Below are positions 1 through 5,225 of a stretch of 5,977 nucleotides of DNA, in pieces. The position numbers and the translations under genes are program-made. This DNA comes from Bacteroidales bacterium (lineage in GTDB: Bacteria > Bacteroidota > Bacteroidia > Bacteroidales > F082). Positions within the stretch are counted from its first letter, which is position 1, and each line of letters begins with the position of its first letter. The notes beneath the pieces are model-generated. The model was given only the letters and a program-made list of their open reading frames with translations, had not been told where the DNA came from and did not search any database. The DNA lies in the NCBI GenBank assembly GCA_016281295.1, contig JAEEII010000105.1:1-5977 (forward strand), written 5' to 3'.

Positions 1-1395
1 AAGGAAACGATGATACAAGGCCATCATCACCTCGTCGTTCTCATTGGTATTCCAAAGATCACCTTGGGGCGAGATGTTACGGTTGAGATACACCTCGGCG
101 AGATAGTCAAGTGCATGCCGTTGTTCCGGTTCGATGAGGTAATGGGCAATCATGACATCGAACAATGTCCCTTGTGGAGTGATGCCCAGTCGACGGAGGC
201 CCGTGAAGACAGGTTTGAGGTTATAACCCACTTTGGTGATCTCAGGGTTTTCGATTAAGTCTTTCTGTTGTTTCCATTGGTCTTCATTTTGGGTAAGGAC
301 GATGAGGTTCTTATCTTCCGCAACGACAGGGTATGCCTTGGATTTCTCTGTTTTTGTTGGCGTCATCTCAGCGAAAAGATCCATCTGACCCGTTTCTACC
401 GAGATAAAACCCCTATCGGGGTAACCTGGTTTCCGTTCTCGGTTTTCCGTTTCTACCGAGATTAAACCCCTATCGGGGTAACCCGGTTTCGGTCCTCCGT
501 TTTCCGCTCCGCCATAGTCTGCCAACAGCCTTCTCTTGAATGTACGGAACTCCAGTTCGTCAAAAAGCTCCACCAAGGCGGGGACGTTGGGCTTATTCAG
601 TTCCAGTTCTTCTTCATTAAAATGAACAGGGGCATCCAGCATGATGGTCGCCAGGTGTTTCGACATCAGTCCCTGTTCCGCATAGTTCCTGACGTTTTCC
701 GCTTGTTTGCCTTTCAGCTCGTCGGCATGGGCGATGACATTCTCCACACTGCCATATTTCCCCACAAGAAGCGAGGCGTTTTTCTCGCCGATGCCAGGGA
801 TGCCCGGGATGTTATCGGAGGCATCGCCCCAGAGCCCAAGGATATCAATAACTTGGGTAGGATTTGAGATGCCGTATTTGTCACAGATCTCCTTGGGACC
901 CAGCACTTGCGCTGGAGCGCCAAACTTAGCTGGCTTATAAATCAACACCTTGTCGGTGACCAATTGTCCGAAATCCTTATCAGGGGTCATCATATAAGTG
1001 ATGAAACCTGCTTTTTCAGCTTGATGGGAAAGCGTTCCGATGATATCGTCAGCCTCATAGCCCTCGGCGGCGTAGATAGGGATGTTGAATCCTTGAATCA
1101 GCCGTATTATATAAGGTATAGAAGCCCGGAGGTCGTCAGGCATCGCTTCGCGGTTAGCTTTGTATTCCGTATATTCCTGGGCGCGCACCGTGGTACCATG
1201 AAGGTCGAAGGCCACCCCGATATGGGTGGGTTTTTCGTTGCGCAACACATCGTACAAGGTGTTCAAGAAACCCATGACGGCAGAGGTGTTCAGGCCTTTG
1301 GAATTCATGGCGGGACGTTTGCTCATCGCAAAGAAGGCCCTATAAATCAATGCGTAGGCATCGAGAAGAAAGAGTTTTTTTGAAGGTTGATTCAT
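1..1395 (-). CDS. polA: DNA polymerase I, N-terminal 465 residues (5' nuclease plus degenerate 3'-5' exonuclease domain); C-terminus beyond left edge
   Basis: The complementary strand reads open from ATG at 1395 to the window edge (465 codons). Residues 1-290 are a 5'-nuclease (flap/primer-removal) domain. All nine acidic positions I can match to the Taq enzyme are present: D12, D64, E114, D116, D117, D139, D141, D191 and D194, in motifs such as LLDAYALIYRAFF, GYEADDIIGTL, TPDKDF and GDASDNIPGIPGIGEK. Residues 298-335 are two tandem 19-residue units in the linker. Residues ~350-465 match the 3'-5' exonuclease-like domain (KVGYNLKP, LFDVMIAHYLIEPEQRHALDYLAE), but the DxE motif of Exo I is missing and the Exo II aspartate is replaced (NLKPV instead of NLKYD). 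The enzyme probably does not proofread. The polymerase domain is outside the window. Known role: Okazaki fragment maturation and repair synthesis. No Shine-Dalgarno is visible, as is usual in Bacteroidota. The gene is divergent from acpP. Confidence 0.95.
   Translation of the reverse strand, partial: MNQPSKKLFLLDAYALIYRAFFAMSKRPAMNSKGLNTSAVMGFLNTLYDVLRNEKPTHIGVAFDLHGTTVRAQEYTEYKANREAMPDDLRASIPYIIRLIQGFNIPIYAAEGYEADDIIGTLSHQAEKAGFITYMMTPDKDFGQLVTDKVLIYKPAKFGAPAQVLGPKEICDKYGISNPTQVIDILGLWGDASDNIPGIPGIGEKNASLLVGKYGSVENVIAHADELKGKQAENVRNYAEQGLMSKHLATIMLDAPVHFNEEELELNKPNVPALVELFDELEFRTFKRRLLADYGGAENGGPKPGYPDRGLISVETENRERKPGYPDRGFISVETGQMDLFAEMTPTKTEKSKAYPVVAEDKNLIVLTQNEDQWKQQKDLIENPEITKVGYNLKPVFTGLRRLGITPQGTLFDVMIAHYLIEPEQRHALDYLAEVYLNRNISPQGDLWNTNENDEVMMALYHRFL
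391..504. repeat. Two tandem 57-bp repeats with a GC hairpin core, in frame inside polA
   Basis: Copies lie at 391-447 and 448-504 and differ at 5 of 57 positions by my count. Each contains ACCCC-TATC-GGGGT, a 5-bp GC stem with a 4-nt loop (409-422 and 466-479), plus a second imperfect pairing TACCGAGAT/ATCGGGGTA. The period is 19 codons, so the polA frame is kept. The encoded units are residues 298-316 and 317-335, sharing KPGYPDRG and ISVET. Four of the five differences change the amino acid, which suggests weak constraint on the protein. The position is a linker between two folded domains. In form it resembles the palindromic elements that insert in frame into Rickettsia genes. Whether this unit is mobile or repeated elsewhere in the genome cannot be seen here; no third copy was found in the window. 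Confidence 0.93.
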
Positions 1396-1412
1396 CTTTG
1401 ACAATTTGGGCG

Positions 1413-1420
1413 TAAAGATA
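1413..1420 (-). promoter_or_regulatory. Possible polA promoter, -7 box (TATCTTTA)
   Basis: The complementary strand reads TATCTTTA, one base off the Bacteroidota -7 consensus TAnnTTTG. It lies 18 bases before the polA ATG. No clean TTTG -33 element is present; only a T-rich run occurs at about the right distance (near 1439-1445). If used, the 5' leader would be only about 10 nt. This is tentative. Confidence 0.4.
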
Positions 1421-1444
1421 CGAAAAATTAAAAAAAACGAAAAA

Positions 1445-1477
1445 TTTGATTAATAAAGAAAAATTAAACTATCTTTG
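1445..1477 (+). promoter_or_regulatory. Bacteroidota-type promoter for the acpP-fabF-rnc operon
   Basis: TTTG at 1445-1448 and TATCTTTG at 1470-1477 match the -33 (TTTG) and -7 (TAnnTTTG) elements used by the Bacteroidota primary sigma factor, with 21 nt between them. Transcription would start near 1481-1485, leaving a leader of about 95 nt before acpP. No other good match lies between here and the end of the lytTR-type gene, so this promoter may serve the whole five-gene run. Confidence 0.72.
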
Positions 1478-1515
1478 CAACGATTTTTGAAAACGAGAGA
1501 TTTTATTTTTAATGT

Positions 1516-1546
1516 TCCCGAATCCTTTTTTATCCATGATTCGTGA
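1516..1546 (+). other. Small stem-loop in the acpP leader
   Basis: TCCCGAATC (1516-1524) and GATTCGTGA (1538-1546) can pair with one internal mismatch around a 13-nt loop. It lies in the predicted 5' leader, 30 nt before the acpP start. It matches no riboswitch I know and could be chance in AT-rich sequence. Confidence 0.25.
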
Positions 1547-1576
1547 CATTATTGTTAAACAAAAAATTAGAAAACT

Positions 1577-1825
1577 ATGTCAGAAATTGAACAACAAATT
1601 GTGCCTATTATCGCTGAAAAACTGGGTGTTAATCCCTCAGAAGTAACTTTGGACGCCAGCTTCACTAACGACCTTGGTGCCGATTCTTTGGATACCGTCG
1701 AGCTGATGCTGGACTTCGAGAAGAAATTCGGGATTGCTATTCCGGACGATCAACAAGAGAACATCGTCACTGTAGGTGATGTGATCAAACTGATCGAAGA
1801 AGAACAGAAGAAAAAAGAAGCATGA
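1577..1825 (+). CDS. acpP: Acyl carrier protein
   Basis: This 82-residue acidic protein has the length and fold pattern of ACP. The phosphopantetheine attachment site is Ser37 in [10 protein letters not shown], followed by the helix III motif FGIAIPDDQ and the terminal helix [11 protein letters not shown]. After 4'-phosphopantetheinylation (by a holo-ACP synthase not in this window) it carries the growing acyl chain through type II fatty acid synthesis in the cytoplasm. The start is the only ATG that gives the usual N-terminus ([16 protein letters not shown]), and no Shine-Dalgarno stands out before it. It is the first gene of the plus-strand run, 92 nt ahead of fabF, and the gap holds a large inverted repeat. 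The C-terminus is lysine-rich (EEEQKKKEA), as often seen in Bacteroidota ACPs. Confidence 0.97.
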   Translation: MSEIEQQIVPIIAEKLGVNPSEVTLDASFTNDLGADSLDTVELMLDFEKKFGIAIPDDQQENIVTVGDVIKLIEEEQKKKEA

Positions 1826-1828
1826 TAT

Positions 1829-1905
1829 TAATTTAGAATTAAGAATTTAGAATTTAGAGAGGCTTGAGGCTTCAACCTCTAAATTCTAAATTCTTAATTT
1901 TTAAT
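1829..1905. repeat. Large AT-rich inverted repeat between acpP and fabF
   Basis: A perfect 23-nt arm at 1837-1859 is complementary to 1877-1899, with a 17-nt spacer. AT-rich flanks extend the pairing imperfectly. Within the spacer an alternative register pairs AGAGG-(C)-TTGA with TCAA-CCTCT. The arms are themselves built from a repeated AGAATTT(A) unit. There is no U-tract after the stem, so a classical intrinsic terminator is unlikely. In the mRNA the hairpin would sit just after the acpP stop and end about 18 nt before the fabF ATG. It could stabilise the acpP transcript end or lower fabF expression, or it could be a copy of a dispersed intergenic repeat. Role inferred, structure directly visible. 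Confidence 0.88.
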
Positions 1906-1917
1906 TCCCAACTAGTT

Positions 1918-3174
1918 ATGTTAGAGCCGAAACGAGTTGTTGTCACAGGAATGGGGGCAATCACCCCTGTTGGAAACACTGCCAAAACATTTTGGGATGG
2001 GTTAATCCATGGTAAAAATGGCGTGGGTGAAATCACTCGTTTCGATTCCAGTAAATACAAAACCCATTTTGCTGCCGAGGTCAAGGATTACGATCCGTTG
2101 GATTACTTCGACAGGAAAGATGTGCGCAAACACGATTTGTTTTCACAGTTTGCTCTTGTGGCTGCTGAGGAAGCCATCAGCAACTCGCACATCACCCCCA
2201 TCAACACCGATTTCGACGAAGTTGGAGTCATCCTGACCGCTGGCATCGGCGGTGTCACCCATTTTTATAATGAGGTGATGGAGCATGCCAAGGGGGATGG
2301 CGTCCCACGTTTCAGCCCGTATTATATCCCCAAGATGATTTTGAACATCCCTGCCGGGGTGATTTCCATCAAATACGGGTTTCGGGGACCGAACTTCGCC
2401 ACGGTGTCGGCATGTGCCTCATCGGCTCATGCCATCATTGCCGGTTTCGACTTGATCCGCTACGGCAAGACACATGTCGTCGTGGCAGGTGGTTCCGAGG
2501 CGGGCATCTGCGAGGCGGGCATCGGTGGTTTCAACGCCATGCATGCCTTGTCGCTGCGCAATGATGACCCGACGACTGCATCAAGACCTTTCGACAAGAG
2601 CCGCGATGGCTTTGTTATGGGTGAAGGCGGCGGTGCCATCGTCCTGGAAGAGCTGGAACACGCCTTGAAAAGAGGTGCTGACATCTATGCCGAATTAGTC
2701 GGCGTGGGCATGTCGGGCGATGCGTATCACATCACCGCACCACACCCCGATGGCTACGGAGCCTGCCTCAGCATGCAACGCGCCCTCAACGATGCGGGCA
2801 TCGACAAAACCTGTGTGGAACATATCAACACCCATGGCACCTCCACTCCGCAAGGCGACTTAGCCGAGGTCGTCGCCATCAAGAAACTGTTCGGCGAACA
2901 CGCCCCCAACATCAGCCTGAACTCCACCAAGTCGATGACAGGCCATCTCTTAGGCGGTGCGGGAGCCGTGGAAGCCATCGCCTCTATCATGGCACTGCAC
3001 GACGGCATCATCCCCCCCACCATCAACCATTTTGAAGACGACCCGCTGATCGACAGCAACCTCGACTTCACCTTCAACACCGCCCGTAAACGTGACATCC
3101 AATACGCCATCAGCAACGCTTTTGGATTCGGAGGACATAACTCCACGCTGTTATTTAAGAAATTCTCCATTTAA
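1918..3174 (+). CDS. fabF: 3-oxoacyl-[acyl-carrier-protein] synthase II (KAS II)
   Basis: This 418-residue cytoplasmic enzyme condenses malonyl-ACP with acyl-ACP in the elongation cycle of fatty acid synthesis. The thiolase-fold active site is complete: nucleophile Cys166 (SACASSAHA), His306 (NTHGTSTPQGD), Lys338 (NSTKSMTGH) and His343, each three residues later than in the E. coli enzyme. The glycine-rich end SNAFGFGGHNSTLLF is also intact. I chose the ATG at 1918 because the protein then begins LEPKRVVVTGMGAITPVG, the normal family N-terminus. An in-frame TTG at 1864 would add 18 residues encoded by the inverted repeat and is rejected. It follows acpP by 92 nt and precedes rnc by 12 nt, so co-transcription is likely. 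It is richer in G+C than the flanking intergenic DNA. Confidence 0.97.
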   Translation: MLEPKRVVVTGMGAITPVGNTAKTFWDGLIHGKNGVGEITRFDSSKYKTHFAAEVKDYDPLDYFDRKDVRKHDLFSQFALVAAEEAISNSHITPINTDFDEVGVILTAGIGGVTHFYNEVMEHAKGDGVPRFSPYYIPKMILNIPAGVISIKYGFRGPNFATVSACASSAHAIIAGFDLIRYGKTHVVVAGGSEAGICEAGIGGFNAMHALSLRNDDPTTASRPFDKSRDGFVMGEGGGAIVLEELEHALKRGADIYAELVGVGMSGDAYHITAPHPDGYGACLSMQRALNDAGIDKTCVEHINTHGTSTPQGDLAEVVAIKKLFGEHAPNISLNSTKSMTGHLLGGAGAVEAIASIMALHDGIIPPTINHFEDDPLIDSNLDFTFNTARKRDIQYAISNAFGFGGHNSTLLFKKFSI

Positions 3175-3186
3175 GTTTTTTGTGCA

Positions 3187-3921
3187 ATGGCTTTGAGAGA
3201 GTATCTTGCACATCGTTTCTCCAAGGACAAACCCCTGTCGGAGTTTATCCATAATATCTTTGGCTTTTATCCAAGGAATATCTCACTTTACCAACTCGCC
3301 TTCACCCATAAGTCCGCCTCCGGCAACACCGTGGGCGAGTTCCGGCTGAGCAACGAACGACTCGAATACCTGGGCGACGCCATCATCAGCGCCGTCGTGG
3401 CCGACTACCTCTTCCACCTCTTCCCCACCAAATCAGAAGGGTTCCTCACCGAGATGCGCTCCCGTATCGTAAGCCGCGCCTCCCTCAACAAACTCTCCCA
3501 AAAACTGGGCTTTGAACAAGTCATCCACTATTCCCACGACAACCATTCAAACTTCAAGTCGCTGGGTGGCAACACCTTCGAGGCCTTCGTGGGAGCTCTC
3601 TTCCTCGACCGAGGCTTCAACTTCACTAAACATATCCTGCTGAATCGCATCATCAAAATCCATATCGACCTGGAACAACTGGAACAAACCGATGTGAACT
3701 TCAAAAGCAAACTGTTAGAGTGGTCGCAAAAAGAAAAACACCGTGTGGTGTTCAAAGTCATCAACGAAAAAAACAGCAGCCACGGTAAACTGTACCAAGT
3801 AGTGGCCATCATCGACGATAAGGAATACGCACAAGGAGCCGACTATTCCATCAAAGGCTCTGAACAACTGGCCGCTGAGAAAACCTGGGCAATGCTTGTG
3901 GAACAAAAAATTATCAAATGA
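3187..3921 (+). CDS. rnc: Ribonuclease III
   Basis: This 244-residue endonuclease cleaves double-stranded RNA in rRNA processing and mRNA decay. The catalytic domain (about 1-160) carries the signature NERLEYLGDAII with E57, E60 and D64, then EMRSRIVSRASL. The second metal-binding stretch reads GGNTFEAFVGALFLDRG. E132 matches E. coli Glu117, but the position of E. coli Asp114 is Asn129. My impression is that Asn here occurs in other Bacteroidota RNase III proteins, which I could not check. A C-terminal double-stranded-RNA-binding domain follows (about 171-240: NFKSKLLEWSQ to GSEQLAAEKTWAML). It sits 12 nt after fabF, an order common in Bacteroidota, and its stop overlaps the next start by 4 nt (ATGA). 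Confidence 0.95.
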   Translation: MALREYLAHRFSKDKPLSEFIHNIFGFYPRNISLYQLAFTHKSASGNTVGEFRLSNERLEYLGDAIISAVVADYLFHLFPTKSEGFLTEMRSRIVSRASLNKLSQKLGFEQVIHYSHDNHSNFKSLGGNTFEAFVGALFLDRGFNFTKHILLNRIIKIHIDLEQLEQTDVNFKSKLLEWSQKEKHRVVFKVINEKNSSHGKLYQVVAIIDDKEYAQGADYSIKGSEQLAAEKTWAMLVEQKIIK

Positions 3922-4352
3922 AAAAGAACAAATTGCTGATTGCCCCCTTTGATGACATCCATATCATCGGCGTGTATTCCACCCTCGTCGATTACAAACT
4001 CGCTTATTATCTAAACGAAAAACTCAACTTCAACTTCGTTCGGCTTAACGATATCCTGCTGGACGAGACTCGGCCTTACGCCTTTTTCTATTTCAACGCC
4101 GGAGAAAACCGAAACGCCTATAACTTGGTGTCGCTGAGACACAAAGAAAACCTGTGCCTCAAAACTAACCCACAAATCGATTTCCTGTTTATCATCCGAA
4201 ACCCAGTCACCCCTGAACGGATAGGACAACTTATCAGCAAAATCAGGGAAATCAAAGATGTAACCTACGCCTACACCCTCGACCTTAGCAGAACCCCAGC
4301 CATCGACATCCTCCTGGAACGAATCGAAATGCATGAAAGGAACTGTCTATGA
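3918..4352 (+). CDS. IPExxxVDY-family protein of unknown function
   Basis: This 144-residue soluble protein has no signal peptide or membrane segment. The N-terminal stretch (IIGVYSTLVDYKLAYYLNEKL, residues ~16-36) and the overall length fit the Bacteroidota family named after an IPExxxVDY motif, which is typically found near rnc. In this copy the name-giving motif is weak: the aligned residues 81-89 read LKTNPQIDF, keeping only hydrophobic ends and Asp88. The function of the family is not known to me. The start overlaps the rnc stop (ATGA), and its own stop overlaps the next start in the same way, which suggests translational coupling of three genes. Family assignment is moderate because of the divergent motif. 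Confidence 0.72.
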   Translation: MKKNKLLIAPFDDIHIIGVYSTLVDYKLAYYLNEKLNFNFVRLNDILLDETRPYAFFYFNAGENRNAYNLVSLRHKENLCLKTNPQIDFLFIIRNPVTPERIGQLISKIREIKDVTYAYTLDLSRTPAIDILLERIEMHERNCL

Positions 4353-5155
4353 ACTCATTGCCTAAAAACATCTTCTCGATTAATAGCTTTTGGGGACATC
4401 TTGTGGGACTTCCCCTTTATGTTTTTGGACTTCTTCTTTTGTTTTGTCCTTTTGCTTTCAAGACCTACGACATCAGCTTTTCAAGATACTCTTTCCATGT
4501 CACCATGGCCTTTTGCATCATCATCATGGTCATGCTGATCTCACGAGTTTCCATGATGTTTCTCAGCCGACGACTCACCATATCCCTCAGGCACTATCTG
4601 TTACTCTGCCTTTTCGAGATTTTGTTTTCCTCAGGGTTCACCGCCCTTTACTTGTGGCTCTTCAACCATAAAAACGAAGCCTATTTCTCATTTTTTGGAT
4701 ATTCACTGGTTTACTTATCAGCAGCCATGATTATTCCTTATATCGTGTTGTTTCTCCACAACATGATCCTTGAAAAAGAAAACCAGTTGGATGATGCCTC
4801 CAAATCGGTTCAAGGGGAAAAGATACGCTTTTTGGATGAGCGAGGAAATGTTAAATTGATTGTGTCACAATTATCAATTTTATATATACAATCCGATGAA
4901 AATTATCTTCGGATATCGTATTTAGATGAAGGCAGGATTAACACCTATATGTTGCGAAGCTCGATGAAAAGGGTTGAGGAATTATGCAGCAAGAACGGTT
5001 TGATACGTTGCCATCGTTCTTATTTTGTGAACAAGGAGCACGTCCAAGTGTTACAAAAAGACAAGGATTTCACATACGCCATTTTAGACGTGCCGAATGC
5101 CGCCCACATCCCAGTGAGCAAAAACTATTACGACCAGATTGCGGCAATACTTTAG
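4349..5155 (+). CDS. Membrane-anchored LytTR-domain transcriptional regulator
   Basis: This 268-residue protein has four predicted membrane helices (about 16-37, 49-72, 83-105 and 115-140), a short charged linker (141-157), then a LytTR DNA-binding domain (about 158-266). Domain hallmarks are LSILYIQSDENYLRISY, the R-x-S-M-K-R segment (203-208), RCHRSYFVN (220-228) and HIPVSKNYY (253-261). There is no receiver domain and no histidine kinase nearby, so it is not a standard two-component regulator. The membrane part may sense a signal or anchor the protein, as in other membrane-bound LytTR regulators of Bacteroidota. Its targets are unknown. It starts inside the previous stop codon (ATGA overlap), which ties its expression to the rnc operon. 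The first ATG gives a plausible short cytoplasmic N-terminus. Base composition is visibly more AT-rich than in fabF and rnc. Confidence 0.9.
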   Translation: MNSLPKNIFSINSFWGHLVGLPLYVFGLLLLFCPFAFKTYDISFSRYSFHVTMAFCIIIMVMLISRVSMMFLSRRLTISLRHYLLLCLFEILFSSGFTALYLWLFNHKNEAYFSFFGYSLVYLSAAMIIPYIVLFLHNMILEKENQLDDASKSVQGEKIRFLDERGNVKLIVSQLSILYIQSDENYLRISYLDEGRINTYMLRSSMKRVEELCSKNGLIRCHRSYFVNKEHVQVLQKDKDFTYAILDVPNAAHIPVSKNYYDQIAAIL

Positions 5156-5157
5156 GA

Positions 5158-5224
5158 GTTGAGAGCAAAGAAGTAGAGGTTAGAGGTGCTTGTCGCAGTT
5201 CACCTCTAACCTCTAAGCTCTAAC
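5158..5224. repeat. Inverted repeat between the convergent LytTR and glutamine synthetase genes
   Basis: Perfect 15-nt arms at 5174-5188 and 5201-5215 (TAGAGGTTAGAGGTG and its complement) enclose a 12-nt loop. Outer pairs GTT(g)AGAGC (5158-5166) and GCTCTAAC (5217-5224) lengthen the stem across an asymmetric internal loop. The element fills nearly the whole 70-nt gap between the two stop codons. It could act as a bidirectional transcription terminator or 3'-end stabiliser, although no T-tract follows on either side. It shares the TTAGAG/CTCTAA core with the repeat at 1829-1905. Confidence 0.85.
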
Positions 5225-5225
5225 T

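Noticed and set aside
391..504. Possible CRISPR array
   Set aside because: Only two copies, directly abutting with no spacers, with a period that is a multiple of three inside an intact coding frame.
907..1383. 158-residue open frame on the plus strand
   Set aside because: It is antisense to the polA 5'-nuclease domain, whose frame shows all catalytic motifs; no family features in the plus-strand reading.
1512..1646. Upstream open frame overlapping the acpP start (ATG at 1512)
   Set aside because: The frame is out of phase with acpP, has no motif or ribosome-binding signal, and most of it is a shadow of acpP.
1864..1917. TTG start that would extend FabF by 18 residues
   Set aside because: The extension is encoded by the inverted repeat and is absent from the normal FabF N-terminus; the ATG at 1918 fits the family.
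2754..3170. 138-residue open frame antisense to fabF
   Set aside because: It mirrors the high-GC fabF coding frame and has a low-complexity, Ser/Pro/Met-rich composition typical of shadow frames.
4011..4334. 107-residue open frame antisense to the IPExxxVDY-family gene
   Set aside because: No recognisable motif, and the sense gene is supported by family pattern and by ATGA overlaps on both sides.
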